A DNA stretch of 64,000 nucleotides, from positions 1-64,000 of the forward strand of contig NZ_PISE01000006.1 of assembly GCF_002835805.1 (NCBI RefSeq). Direction: 5' to 3'. The translations under genes were made by a program, and so were the position numbers. Within the stretch, counting starts at the first letter, position 1; each line of letters opens with the position of its first letter. This document shows positions 1-9,120 of this stretch, one piece after another. The DNA is from Niallia nealsonii (GTDB lineage Bacteria > Bacillota > Bacilli > Bacillales > Cytobacillaceae). A model generated the notes under the pieces. The model ran no database searches. It was not told where the DNA came from and saw only the letters and a list, made by a program, of their open reading frames with translations.

Positions 1-1782
1 ATCCGCTGCATTCCCTTCTTTTTCTTGGACCAATTGATTAGTTCCTTGACTTATGCTAGCTGCCTGCCTTACCGGAATCGATTGTTCTGTTGCTTTCCTA
101 TTGAATTGTCCCATTGGAATTCCTGAATTATTTCCTGTCTCTTCTGAAGAGATGCTTGAGAATAAATTGTTTGTATTCTTTTCTTCTCCTTGATTTGACA
201 TTTGATTAGGTAACCCTGTTTGGCCTTTTGCAATAGGCTGTTTTCTCCCATTTAAATCAATTTCTTCTAAAGAGGTAGTATTTATTGCAGCACTATCATG
301 GTCTATTGGAATTTGTCCCTGACTACTCTCGAAATCTAGTACCTTCTCAAACTGTTCCACCATTTTATCAATAGGGATAATTTTTTCACGCAATACCGTT
401 TCTTCTAAAAAGCTCGTAGAGAAAATATTCGTATTTATTTCACTTGCCTTGCCACTTTTACTTTGTATTGTACTTTTGTTCTTACTTTCGATAATTTCCA
501 CATCTGAATCTGCTGATTTTCCAGTAGACTCAATTGTTGTCATTTGTGGACTGATTCTATTTCCAATTTGTAAAAATGATAATAATTCAGAATTTGTTTT
601 ATTTGATTCTTTGCCAAATTGAAAATCAGGAATGTTTTCATCCACAATATTCGGAATTTCTTCAAACTTTTCTAATTGACTGCTTGGGGAAACTTTGTTA
701 TTTTCATCAGTCGCAGTATTAATTTTTTCTTGATTAACTAGAGAAGCTTTTTTCCCTCGATTTTTCAATTCATCATTTGATAAAGAAAATGGATCATGGA
801 TGATTTTATCTTCGCTAATTATTTTACCGTTTTTTAATAACCGCTCATTGTTCTCCGTTAAGACATTAGCCGTTTCTTCTTTTGTTTGCTCTGTTTTACC
901 AGTTGAGAAATCCGATGCAGTTAGATCATTTGCTTTTTGAGAGACTGTTTGTTGTGTCTTCTTTTTTGTTTCAAAGGCACTATCAGTTACTATTCCTGGC
1001 TGCACTTTTTCATTTGCTATATCTATCATTAGCCCATTGTTTTTATCAAGCTTAGTGCCATCAATATATCCTTCTTTCTCATCATTCGGTCGATTGAAGT
1101 CTTGGATGATTGAATCAGCTACTGTTAAAGAATCCTCTGTATCCGTTAAATCGGATATGTTGTCATTATCTACATTGCTACCGACTACACTGCTAGATTG
1201 TTTTATTAGTTGGCTCACAAGATTAGTTACAGCCTCAACCGTTTCAATAACTTCTTTTTCATTTTGTAATAAAGATGTTTCTTTTCCTGCAAGTTGAATC
1301 CCCTTTAGGGTGTCCACAAGCTTTGGCAACGGTGTTTCTGCAAACATATTTTCAGTCGGAGCATCAAAGTTAAAAGATTGAATAAAATTAAACAGTTGCT
1401 TTTCTACTTTAGAAAATGCTTTTTCCACTTTTTCAGCCATCTGATGGAGCGTATTTTCGTTTAGATCAGAATTTGTATCCCCATCATTTAATATAGTATG
1501 AAGGATATTAATTGGATCCGCTTTTTCCCCTTCTGAATCAGCTGTAGAAGAAAAAGACTCCAGCTTTGTCACATCGTTGTTTGTTAACACTTTTAAGAGG
1601 GTCTGTAATCCTGTTTTTGAAGGAACAGTATCGTTAGTATCTTCAGACACTTTTACGGAAGTTGCACCGCTTTTTGCCAACGATTGAAATAATGCGTTAA
1701 ATCTATTAGAACTGACTGTCAACTTTGTTGATTCAGTTTGAGCGCTAGATTTAGATATTAACCCAAATTCGCCAATTTTCAT
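1..1782 (-). CDS. fliK: Flagellar hook-length control protein FliK (partial, C-terminus beyond left edge)
   Basis: The frame is open without a stop from the ATG at 1782 to the left edge, giving at least 594 codons; I checked every in-frame triplet. FliK is the secreted ruler that sets hook length and, by contacting FlhB, switches the flagellar export gate to late substrates. The visible part is the variable N-terminal ruler region, rich in Ser, Thr, Asn, Glu and Lys and of low complexity; the conserved C-terminal hook domain would lie outside the window. The call rests on position, directly after ylxF as in other Bacilli, and on the composition. It is already longer than the whole B. subtilis protein (about 490 residues). 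A GGGGGTG ribosome site precedes the start. Confidence 0.85.
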   Translation of the reverse strand, partial: MKIGEFGLISKSSAQTESTKLTVSSNRFNALFQSLAKSGATSVKVSEDTNDTVPSKTGLQTLLKVLTNNDVTKLESFSSTADSEGEKADPINILHTILNDGDTNSDLNENTLHQMAEKVEKAFSKVEKQLFNFIQSFNFDAPTENMFAETPLPKLVDTLKGIQLAGKETSLLQNEKEVIETVEAVTNLVSQLIKQSSSVVGSNVDNDNISDLTDTEDSLTVADSIIQDFNRPNDEKEGYIDGTKLDKNNGLMIDIANEKVQPGIVTDSAFETKKKTQQTVSQKANDLTASDFSTGKTEQTKEETANVLTENNERLLKNGKIISEDKIIHDPFSLSNDELKNRGKKASLVNQEKINTATDENNKVSPSSQLEKFEEIPNIVDENIPDFQFGKESNKTNSELLSFLQIGNRISPQMTTIESTGKSADSDVEIIESKNKSTIQSKSGKASEINTNIFSTSFLEETVLREKIIPIDKMVEQFEKVLDFESSQGQIPIDHDSAAINTTSLEEIDLNGRKQPIAKGQTGLPNQMSNQGEEKNTNNLFSSISSEETGNNSGIPMGQFNRKATEQSIPVRQAASISQGTNQLVQEKEGNAAD

Positions 1783-1823
1783 CCTTTCACCCCCTTTCCT
1801 TTAACTTGGGGATCTTTAATTGA

Positions 1824-2474
1824 TTATTCATTATCTGCGTCATCTCCTGTTGAACTGCTAGTTGATCCTTGGTCACTTGAAGAATTATCGGCCAATAATT
1901 CTGTATATTTTGATGCGACGGAAGGTTCCATTTTCTCTAATATCGACGCAAGTTCGGCAGGTTTAACAGATGCCAAAATTTTCAATCCTTCATTTTCCCC
2001 CATCTCTGAAATGATGGCTGCAGCATTTTTGGCTGACATTGTTTCATAGGTTTTCACAATATCATCAAAAGCTGTTTTTGTTTGCGTTTGTTCGCTTTTT
2101 AATGCATCCAGTTCTTTTTGCAGTTTTTCTCTTTCTTCTGTTATGTTTTTATTAATCTTGTCTTTATTGTCTATTTCTGTTTGCAAATTAGCGATTGTCT
2201 CTTCTTGTTCTGCAATTTTAGCTTCAAGCTTTTTTATTGACGCTGCATCCTTTTGCGTTTGTTCACTTGTACTTGTTTCTGTGGATGCTTTTTCCGATGT
2301 TAAAAAGGGAATAGCATTTACTAGATCCTTTCCTTTATCTGCCACATCTACCCCTGAATAGATCAGCAACAATAAAACAACAACGACTGCAAACAATATT
2401 GGAATAATAACTACTAATAGAATACGCTGAAAAATGTTAAATTTTTTCTTTTTTTCTTCTTCTAAATTGTCCAT
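1824..2474 (-). CDS. ylxF: YlxF, MotE-type flagellar operon membrane protein
   Basis: The product has 216 residues. A charged N-terminus is followed by one membrane helix at about residues 17-40, then a long Lys/Glu-rich coiled coil (about 75-140). The C-terminal part resembles the MgtE N-terminal/MotE fold, with a run on loss of activity at alanine-rich helices (AAAIISEMGEN, LASILEKMEPS). MotE-like proteins are thought to act as chaperones for MotC or to work near the export/motor apparatus; the role in Bacillus is not settled. The ATG at 2474 is chosen because the fliJ stop lies one base upstream and GGTGG is well placed; a GTG at 2483 is possible. Confidence 0.85.
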   Translation of the reverse strand: MDNLEEEKKKKFNIFQRILLVVIIPILFAVVVVLLLLIYSGVDVADKGKDLVNAIPFLTSEKASTETSTSEQTQKDAASIKKLEAKIAEQEETIANLQTEIDNKDKINKNITEEREKLQKELDALKSEQTQTKTAFDDIVKTYETMSAKNAAAIISEMGENEGLKILASVKPAELASILEKMEPSVASKYTELLADNSSSDQGSTSSSTGDDADNE

Positions 2475-2475
2475 A

Positions 2476-2928
2476 TTAGCCACCTAACTTTCCTGGTTGC
2501 ATATACACTTGAAGGGAAATGTCATCCATTTGTTTTGCTTCCAGCGCTTTTTCCAATTCTATGAATTTAGTAAAGTCTTTTTCTTTTATTTTTATATATT
2601 TTTTTACTTCTAAATTTTTTTCTACCAGCTTTTCTTGATAAAAACTCATCGTATTTCGAGCATTAACTACCATTTTTTGATTATGTTCAATCGTTTTTTC
2701 TAAATTTCCCACAAAGCGTTGATGATGCCTTATTTCACGAACAGAAAGGCCCGTTGTTAACTTTTCTAACTGAAATTGCTCAAGGTCTTCTTTCTTTTTT
2801 AATACCTCGTACAATTTTTCGGCAGCCTCTTCAAATCGTTTCACCGACTGGTTATATGTGGTGCTTACTTCCTCTTTTTCTCTTTCTTTTATGGTCAAAA
2901 TTTTTTCGAATTTATATTTGTATGCCAT
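2476..2928 (-). CDS. fliJ: Flagellar export chaperone/stalk protein FliJ
   Basis: The product has 150 residues and is almost entirely predicted coiled coil, rich in Lys and Glu, as expected for FliJ. FliJ sits in the centre of the FliI hexamer and links the export ATPase to FlhA. The N-terminus MAYKYKFEKILTIKERE matches the Bacillus FliJ start, so the ATG at 2928 is preferred to an upstream GTG at 2940 that overlaps the end of fliI. The C-terminal MDDISLQ motif also fits Bacillus FliJ. It lies five bases after the fliI stop and one base before ylxF, so it is translationally embedded in the fla/che operon. Confidence 0.93.
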   Translation of the reverse strand: MAYKYKFEKILTIKEREKEEVSTTYNQSVKRFEEAAEKLYEVLKKKEDLEQFQLEKLTTGLSVREIRHHQRFVGNLEKTIEHNQKMVVNARNTMSFYQEKLVEKNLEVKKYIKIKEKDFTKFIELEKALEAKQMDDISLQVYMQPGKLGG

Positions 2929-2932
2929 AACA

Positions 2933-4249
2933 TTAGTCACCTGTTCCTATTAATGACACTAAGGAATGAAAACTTTCCTCCATAGATATTTTTTCATCTG
3001 TAGCTTGTTTTAAATACGAAATAATCGCTGGATATAATTGAATAGCAGTATCAATTTCTTTGGAAGATCCCTTTTTATATGCGCCAATATTTATTAAATC
3101 TTCTGAATTAATATAGGTGCTTAAATAATCTCTTAATTTCTCCGCTGCCTGGACATGTTCTTTTGGTACAATATGATTCATTACCCTGCTGACACTTTTT
3201 AGAACATTAACAGCTGGATATTGCCCTTTATTCGCAAGCTCTCTATCTAAGACATAATGCCCGTCCAAAATGCCTCGAACAGTATCAGCGATTGGTTCAT
3301 TCATATCATCCCCGTCTACCAATACTGTATAAATAGCCGTAATGCTTCCAAATTCATTTGTTCCCGTACGTTCTAATAGTTTCGGCAAGATGGCAAAAAC
3401 AGATGGTGTGTATCCTTTGGTGGTCGGGGGCTCACCAATTGCAAGTCCCACTTCTCTTTGCGCCATGGCAACACGTGTAACTGAATCCATCATCAACATG
3501 ACATTTAAGCCTTTATCCCGAAAATATTCCGCAATGGCCGTTGCTGTATAAGCACCTTTAATTCTCATTAAAGCGGGAGTATCTGATGTTGCCACTACGA
3601 CGATAGATCTTTTTAGCCCCTCTGGACCTAAATCCCGTTCAATAAATTCCCTAACTTCTCTGCCCCGTTCCCCTATAAGAGCGATGACATTTAAATCTGC
3701 TTTCGTATTTCTTGCAATCATTCCAAGCAATGTACTTTTTCCAACTCCACTGCCGGCAAATATGCCAAGGCGCTGTCCAGTTCCAACAGTCAACAAGCCA
3801 TCGATTAGCCGGACACCCATTTCCATAGAGGCAGAAATAGGTGGTCTACTTAGCGGATTAGGCGGCTCTTGTTCAATTGGCACTGATTTTAGCCCTCTTG
3901 GCAAAGAAGATCCATCCAACGGGTTGCCTAATGCATCAAGGACACTTCCAATTAATGCTGCTCCTACTTTTATCTCTAATGGATCAGAGGTACCTTCTAC
4001 TAAACAGCCTGGTGAAATATCGTTAACGGTTGTATAGGGCATTAAGATAATATTTTCTTCTTTAAACCCAACTACTTCGGCTTTTATCACCCGTTTATTT
4101 TTCGTGCCAATATGAATTAAACAAACATCTCCAATGGAACTTTCAGGACCTTGTGATTCAATCATTAATCCAATCACTTTTTTTACTCTGCCATACCGCT
4201 TGTATGAATCGATTGCATCTATTGTAGAAAGGAGCTCAGAAGCTTTCAT
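2933..4249 (-). CDS. fliI: Flagellum-specific export ATPase FliI
   Basis: This 438-residue protein is the F1-beta-like ATPase of the flagellar type III export apparatus, acting at the cytoplasmic face of the basal body with FliH and FliJ. Walker A (GSGVGKST) is at residues 166-173 and the Walker B strand ending in MLMMD is at 251-255. The ALIGERGREVREF segment typical of the FliI/YscN family follows Walker A. Length matches B. subtilis FliI (about 440). Its ATG overlaps the stop of fliH in an ATGA arrangement, so translation is probably coupled. Confidence 0.97.
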   Translation of the reverse strand: MKASELLSTIDAIDSYKRYGRVKKVIGLMIESQGPESSIGDVCLIHIGTKNKRVIKAEVVGFKEENIILMPYTTVNDISPGCLVEGTSDPLEIKVGAALIGSVLDALGNPLDGSSLPRGLKSVPIEQEPPNPLSRPPISASMEMGVRLIDGLLTVGTGQRLGIFAGSGVGKSTLLGMIARNTKADLNVIALIGERGREVREFIERDLGPEGLKRSIVVVATSDTPALMRIKGAYTATAIAEYFRDKGLNVMLMMDSVTRVAMAQREVGLAIGEPPTTKGYTPSVFAILPKLLERTGTNEFGSITAIYTVLVDGDDMNEPIADTVRGILDGHYVLDRELANKGQYPAVNVLKSVSRVMNHIVPKEHVQAAEKLRDYLSTYINSEDLINIGAYKKGSSKEIDTAIQLYPAIISYLKQATDEKISMEESFHSLVSLIGTGD

Positions 4250-5001
4250 TCCTCTTGTTCACTCTCCAATAAATCTAGTAGTTTTTGTTTTAGCATCTTT
4301 AATTGTGTATCGATTGTTGCGTCTATTTTCCCATTATTAGTTTCTATTACACAGCCATTTTCCGATATTCCTGTATTCGGAAAAATAAACAAATTAGGTT
4401 GAATTGGAAATAAACTTAATAACTCTTCTTTTTCTGACAAAACATATTGATAATGTACTGGATGAACGTGAAGCTGCACTTCTTTTATTCCACGGCCTTC
4501 TTGCAACACTTTTTTCACTACATTTAAAAAATGCGATTTATCTTGTTCAATTTTACTATTCATAATTTTTTCAGCAGCTTTTATTGCAAGGTTTAAAATG
4601 GTCCTTTCTGCAGAATCCAGATAGCTTTGGTAATCATGTTTGGAAAGTTCTATAACATCTTTTGCCATTTGAATATACTCTCCATACTCTTGATAGCCAA
4701 TCGTTCTGCCTTCTTCTAAGCCAACATTATACCCGTGCTGCTTTGCTTCTTCTATTAGCTGCATTTTTTCTTCTTGCCAATTTTGCTTTTCGATTTGCAG
4801 CTGCTGTTTTTCTTGTTCGATTTGTTGGTGTGCTTGCATTAAGATTGCATTTGCTTCTTCGTTTGCTTGCTCGATTATTTTAGAATGTTCTTGATTTGAA
4901 AAAATATCTATTTCTTCTAAAGAATTCATATATTTAATGGAGATGACTTTTTGTTCCGCTTGTTTTTGGTTAGCCCAATTCGATTTGATTAACCTAGACA
5001 A
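4246..5001 (-). CDS. fliH: Flagellar export regulator FliH
   Basis: FliH binds and inhibits FliI and anchors it to the C ring. The product (251 residues) has a Glu/Gln-rich helical middle (about 50-95), and then the conserved C-terminal part of the FliH/V-ATPase E family, including the LAIKAAEKIM and EVQLHVHP segments. A start at the TTG of 5001 is preferred: it has GGAGGAG at nine bases spacing and only slightly overlaps the fliG stop. A GTG at 5022 and an ATG at 5010 in the same frame are further upstream and less well spaced. The start is therefore uncertain by a few codons. Confidence 0.88.
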   Translation of the reverse strand: MSRLIKSNWANQKQAEQKVISIKYMNSLEEIDIFSNQEHSKIIEQANEEANAILMQAHQQIEQEKQQLQIEKQNWQEEKMQLIEEAKQHGYNVGLEEGRTIGYQEYGEYIQMAKDVIELSKHDYQSYLDSAERTILNLAIKAAEKIMNSKIEQDKSHFLNVVKKVLQEGRGIKEVQLHVHPVHYQYVLSEKEELLSLFPIQPNLFIFPNTGISENGCVIETNNGKIDATIDTQLKMLKQKLLDLLESEQEE

Positions 5002-6010
5002 TAATATCATCTCCTCCGCCACGTGCTACAACGATTTCCCCAGCATCTTCTAAGCGGCGAATAATAGCGACAATTCGAGATTGTGCTTCTTCCACGTCTT
5101 TCAGCTTAACTGGACCCATAAATTCCATTTCTTCTTTAAATGATTCCACCATTCTTGTAGACATATTGCTGTAAACAACTTCTTTAACTTCTTCACTAGA
5201 AACTTTTAATGAAAGCAATAAATCTTCATTTTCACAATCACGAATGATACGTTGAATCGCTCGGTTATCTAATGTAACAATGTCTTCAAATACAAACATT
5301 CTTTTCTTAATTTCTTCTGCTAATTCAGGATCTTGAATTTCCAAGGCATCTAATATCGTTCGTTCTGTCGTGCGGTCTACTCCATTTAATACCTCAACAA
5401 CTGCTTCAATTCCACCCGTTTGTGTTTGATCTTGAGTTACAGTACTTGATAATTTTCTTTCTAGCACTTGCTCTACTTCGTTAATGATTTCTGGTGAAGT
5501 GCTGTCCATTACAGCAATCCTTTTAGCAATATCTGCTTGCATTTCTTGTGGCAATTCGGATAATATTTGCCCTGCCTGTGATGGATCTAAATAAGAAAGT
5601 ATCAGTGCAATCGTTTGTGGATGCTCATTCTGAATAAAATTTAATATCTGACTTGGATCTGCTTTCCGCGCAAAATCAAATGGCCTTACTTGTAAGCTGG
5701 ATGTTAGACGATTGAGTATAATATTTGCCTGTTCTACACCTACAGCTTTTTCTAGGACTGTTTTTGCATAGCCAATTCCACCTTGAGTTATATATTCTTG
5801 GGCAAGGGCAATATTATGAAACTCTTCTATAACCTCATCTTTTGCGGAAAATTCCACTTTTTTTACTCCCGATATTTCCAAAGAAAGCTGTTCTATTTCT
5901 TCTTCACTCAAATGCTTATAAATGGAAGCAGCTACGTCTGGTCCCATTGATATAAGGAGAATAGCTGCTTTTTGTTTCCCTGTTAACTCTTTTGTATCCC
6001 GTTTTGCCAT
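4994..6010 (-). CDS. fliG: Flagellar motor switch protein FliG
   Basis: FliG (338 residues) forms the C-ring layer that contacts FliF and the stator, and transmits torque. The N-terminal part begins with TGKQKAAILLISMG, the middle domain has the EHPQTIALILSYL stretch typical of FliG, and the C-terminal domain carries charged motor residues in the RIIRDCENEDL to RRLEDAGEIVVARGG region. Length equals that of B. subtilis FliG (338). The end overlaps the start of fliH by a few bases; the start is 13 bases after fliF. Confidence 0.97.
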   Translation of the reverse strand: MAKRDTKELTGKQKAAILLISMGPDVAASIYKHLSEEEIEQLSLEISGVKKVEFSAKDEVIEEFHNIALAQEYITQGGIGYAKTVLEKAVGVEQANIILNRLTSSLQVRPFDFARKADPSQILNFIQNEHPQTIALILSYLDPSQAGQILSELPQEMQADIAKRIAVMDSTSPEIINEVEQVLERKLSSTVTQDQTQTGGIEAVVEVLNGVDRTTERTILDALEIQDPELAEEIKKRMFVFEDIVTLDNRAIQRIIRDCENEDLLLSLKVSSEEVKEVVYSNMSTRMVESFKEEMEFMGPVKLKDVEEAQSRIVAIIRRLEDAGEIVVARGGGDDIIV

Positions 6011-6023
6011 TTGTCTACTCTCC

Positions 6024-7622
6024 TTAATCCTCTGTGATCCATGTACGCAGAAGTTTAGCGAAATCTTCCGGCTTCTCTTTTGCCATTTTTTCTAATTGTT
6101 TTCTTCGAAGCGTACCTTCTGATTCTTTTTCTTCATTTACATCAGGTATCGTTATAGGTTCAATAATTTTTTCTATTATTTCTTCTGCCGGCATCTGTTT
6201 TTTGCGAGCTCTAATAAATAAGAAGATTAATAGAGCAATAATTGCAAGCAGTACACCACCAACGACATATACCCACCAAGGAATCGTGCTGGCTGCACTT
6301 TGAGTCTGGGTTTCTGTTTTCCCATTAAATTTCTGAACAGAAACAGCAATTTTATTTTGCAGATCTTGATCTGAAATTACACCGTTGTTGACAGACGATT
6401 TATCAATGGATGTTCGAATAATAGTACCTAAAATATTGTTAATTTGATCAATGCTCTCTTGCGGAAGTGATGCTGTATCATTAGCATCAGGTGGTTCTAC
6501 CATTACTTGAATGCCTAAGTCTCGCACTTTGTATGGACTTTCTACAATTTGTTTTTTAATACGGTTTACTTCATAGTTGATTGTATCTTCCGTTTTTTCC
6601 GATTCTCCGCCTGATCCCGTTGCCGTATCTGTATTATAGGCAGTTGTATCAGCGTCTTCCTCCGCTTGCACTACACCTTCTGCAGCAGCAGTATCACCAG
6701 AATATGTTTCAGAAAGTTTTTGCGCACTAACCGCAATTCCTTCCATATTTTCTTCATCTACTGGTGATACAAGGTTTTCTTCTCTATTTTCTTGGGTAAA
6801 ATCAATATCAGCAGTAACAGAAACCATTACTTTATTTTGTCCCATCAATGTTCCTAACATCGTTTGGACCTGTCTTTGAATATCTCGTTCTATTTGTTTC
6901 TTCACATCATTCTGAGCAGTAAAAGTATCTGATGCAGAATTTGTTGAAGAATTTAAATCAAAATACTCAAAGTTTTGGTTGGTTATGACGATATTATCTG
7001 TAGGAAGGTTTGGTACACTTTTGGACACGAGTGTATATAACCCTTTTATTTGACTTTCGGAGAAGTTATAGCCTGCTTTTGTATTTAATACAATAGAAGC
7101 AGAGGCTTCTCCATTTTCATCTGATACAAACACGCCTTCTTTAGGCAGTGTAATAACAACCTTTGCATCATTTATTCCATCAACGCCCTTTATCAAATCA
7201 GCGATTTCTGTTTGCAAAGCATCTAATTTTAGCACATTAAATTCATTGTCTGTCATTCCAAAACTCGCATTTTCACTAAAAAAAGAATAATCAATACTTC
7301 CTGATTTTGGAATACCTTCTGCTGCAAGCTCAACTTTGAGCGTATCTACTACTTCTTCTGGAACACTAATTGTTTTCCCGCCATCTGATATTTCTGACGT
7401 AATCCCTCTACCATCTAAACTCTCTTTAATCGTCCCTGTTTCAGAAGGAGATAAATTGCTATATAACGGCACTAATTTTTCTCTTGAAAAAAAGTAAACA
7501 GACGCTGCAATAATACCGATTAGCAAAACGATGCTTGAAATGAGCATCGTTTTTTGCATTTTGGTGCGATTTCCCCAATACATTTTTAATGGATTAAAAA
7601 ACTTTTGAATATTCTCGTTCAT
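6024..7622 (-). CDS. fliF: Flagellar MS-ring protein FliF
   Basis: FliF (532 residues) builds the membrane-embedded MS ring on which the rotor and export gate assemble. Two membrane helices are visible, at about residues 24-45 and 447-470, bracketing a large extracytoplasmic region with the YscJ-like ring-building motifs (LYSNLSPSETG, VDGINDAKVVITLP). The cytoplasmic tail of about 60 residues ends in AKLLRTWITED, the FliG-binding tail. Length is close to the B. subtilis protein (536). The gene follows fliE after a 50-base gap. Confidence 0.97.
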   Translation of the reverse strand: MNENIQKFFNPLKMYWGNRTKMQKTMLISSIVLLIGIIAASVYFFSREKLVPLYSNLSPSETGTIKESLDGRGITSEISDGGKTISVPEEVVDTLKVELAAEGIPKSGSIDYSFFSENASFGMTDNEFNVLKLDALQTEIADLIKGVDGINDAKVVITLPKEGVFVSDENGEASASIVLNTKAGYNFSESQIKGLYTLVSKSVPNLPTDNIVITNQNFEYFDLNSSTNSASDTFTAQNDVKKQIERDIQRQVQTMLGTLMGQNKVMVSVTADIDFTQENREENLVSPVDEENMEGIAVSAQKLSETYSGDTAAAEGVVQAEEDADTTAYNTDTATGSGGESEKTEDTINYEVNRIKKQIVESPYKVRDLGIQVMVEPPDANDTASLPQESIDQINNILGTIIRTSIDKSSVNNGVISDQDLQNKIAVSVQKFNGKTETQTQSAASTIPWWVYVVGGVLLAIIALLIFLFIRARKKQMPAEEIIEKIIEPITIPDVNEEKESEGTLRRKQLEKMAKEKPEDFAKLLRTWITED

Positions 7623-7672
7623 TCTTTTCCCCCGGTTACCGTAAGATTATAAGCTAATAACCGCTTAATTTA

Positions 7673-7984
7673 TTAAACTGTCATTCTCATCATTTCCTGA
7701 TATGCTTCTACTGCTTTATTACGGATCTCAATCGTTGCCTGCATCGTAATACTTGCCTTTTGTGAAGCAATCATCACTTGTGATAAGTCTATATTTTCTC
7801 CTTTAGCCAACTTAGTTGTTAAGCTATCTGACTCATTTTGGGCTTGATTTACTTTGTTAAGAGAATCTTTTAAGAACGTTGCAAAGCTTTTGCTTTTATC
7901 AGAAGCAGTTGTACTCACAGCTGCTGCATTCGCATTTGTTGTTGGCAATACGTTTGATACTGCCGGAAAATTAATTGAAGCCAT
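7673..7984 (-). CDS. fliE: Flagellar hook-basal body protein FliE
   Basis: FliE (103 residues) is the small export-gate/rod junction protein. The conserved C-terminal half is clear: MIASQKASITMQATIEIRNK followed by AVEAYQEMMRMTV, nearly identical to other Bacillus FliE proteins, including the AYQEIMRM-type ending. The N-terminal 40 residues are Ala/Ser/Thr-rich and variable, as usual. It lies 13 bases after flgC, between flgC and fliF, as in B. subtilis. Confidence 0.96.
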   Translation of the reverse strand: MASINFPAVSNVLPTTNANAAAVSTTASDKSKSFATFLKDSLNKVNQAQNESDSLTTKLAKGENIDLSQVMIASQKASITMQATIEIRNKAVEAYQEMMRMTV

Positions 7985-7997
7985 TTAATTCCTCTCC

Positions 7998-8441
7998 CTA
8001 TTTGCCTATTTCTAATGTTTTCATCAGCATACTTTTAGATGCATTTAAAACTGTAATATTTGCTTCATATGACCTAGAAGCACTCATTAAATCGACCATT
8101 TCCCTTAATGGGTCAACATTTGGCATTTCCACATAACCATCTTCATTGGCATCTGCATTATCTGGATCATATACTAACTCAAATGGTGTCTCATCTTCGA
8201 CAATTCCGGATACTTTTACACCATCGCCAACACTTTTTGCAGCATTTAAATGGGAGGCAAATGTAGTACTTTCTTGTGCTTGAAGGACAACCGATTTTCT
8301 TTTGTATGGCTCCCATTCTCCGTCCACAAGTTTGCCTCTCGTAGAATCCGCATTTGCCATATTGGAAGAAATGACATCCATTCTTAATCGCTGCGCAGTT
8401 AAAGCAGATCCAGTTGTATTAATACCTTGAAATATGGACAT
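7998..8441 (-). CDS. flgC: Flagellar basal-body rod protein FlgC
   Basis: FlgC (147 residues) is a proximal rod subunit exported by the flagellar type III system. The N-terminal rod signature is present (FQGINTTGSALTAQRLRMDV, then ISSNMANADST), and the C-terminal helix MSASRSYEANITVLNASK is the matching coiled-coil partner. The ATG at 8441 is chosen because GGAGG lies seven bases upstream and the flgB stop is immediately before; an in-frame start at 8465 would lie inside flgB. Confidence 0.97.
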   Translation of the reverse strand: MSIFQGINTTGSALTAQRLRMDVISSNMANADSTRGKLVDGEWEPYKRKSVVLQAQESTTFASHLNAAKSVGDGVKVSGIVEDETPFELVYDPDNADANEDGYVEMPNVDPLREMVDLMSASRSYEANITVLNASKSMLMKTLEIGK

Positions 8442-8442
8442 A

Positions 8443-8829
8443 TTATCTGCCTCCTTTAATGACATTTTCTAGAGAAGTGAATTTGCCGCTAATTCTATCT
8501 ATTAAAGCATTATAGTAAATTTGATTTGTCGCAAGCTCCGTCATTTCCTTGTCCACATCAACGCTATTACCGCTGTTATTATAGACAGAATTGGATTTCG
8601 TCACAATACTCGAACTTCCAGTCTTAGTGGTTCCTGTAAAGTCGATATGTCTTGTATCAGTTTTAGTGGCTTCAATAGCATTGGATAAAGATTCTTTAAA
8701 GGTAACATCCTTTGCTTTGTAATTTGGTGTATCTACATTTGCTATATTTTGCGCAATTACTTTTTGTTTTGTATTGGAATAATTAATGGCGTTTTCAAGC
8801 GTAGAGATTGTATCTGAGAAAAGTTTCAT
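8443..8829 (-). CDS. flgB: Flagellar basal-body rod protein FlgB
   Basis: FlgB (128 residues) is the first rod protein and the first gene of the fla/che operon here, 594 bases after codY. It has the N-terminal rod motif KQKVIAQNIANVDTPNYKAK and the C-terminal VDVDKEMTELATNQIYYNAL segment, both very close to B. subtilis FlgB (129 residues). The start MKLFSDTI matches the family, so the ATG at 8829 is used rather than one four codons upstream. The ribosome site is GAGGTG. Confidence 0.97.
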   Translation of the reverse strand: MKLFSDTISTLENAINYSNTKQKVIAQNIANVDTPNYKAKDVTFKESLSNAIEATKTDTRHIDFTGTTKTGSSSIVTKSNSVYNNSGNSVDVDKEMTELATNQIYYNALIDRISGKFTSLENVIKGGR

Positions 8830-9013
8830 GGCACACCTCAAAATTAATAATTATATATATTTGTAGAATATTGCATTTTTATGACGAAAAAAGAACACGA
8901 TGTCTTTTATTGTAATGAATTTGGAATAAGTTGTCTATGGACATAAGGATAATTTTAATAAGTCGTTAGTCCTATTTTAGAACAATTATATAAAAAAATA
9001 CAAATCTTTCATT

Positions 9014-9042
9014 ATTATATACCTTTATACTTAAAATATCAT
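9014..9042 (-). promoter_or_regulatory. Candidate sigma-A promoter for fla/che (proximal)
   Basis: On the minus strand ATGATA is followed after 17 bases by a perfect TATAAT (9014-9019). The -35 box is weak (four of six). It lies about 185 bases upstream of flgB. Confidence 0.35.
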
Positions 9043-9091
9043 AAAAAATTCGTGGTGATTTCGAACTATTATTATTTATTTACTATCAAAA

Positions 9092-9120
9092 AATATATGC
9101 TATAAACAGATGGAAGTAAA
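9092..9120 (-). promoter_or_regulatory. Candidate sigma-A promoter for fla/che (distal)
   Basis: TTTACT and TATATT are separated by 17 bases on the minus strand (boxes at 9115-9120 and 9092-9097). The region is very AT-rich, so chance matches are likely. Confidence 0.35.
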
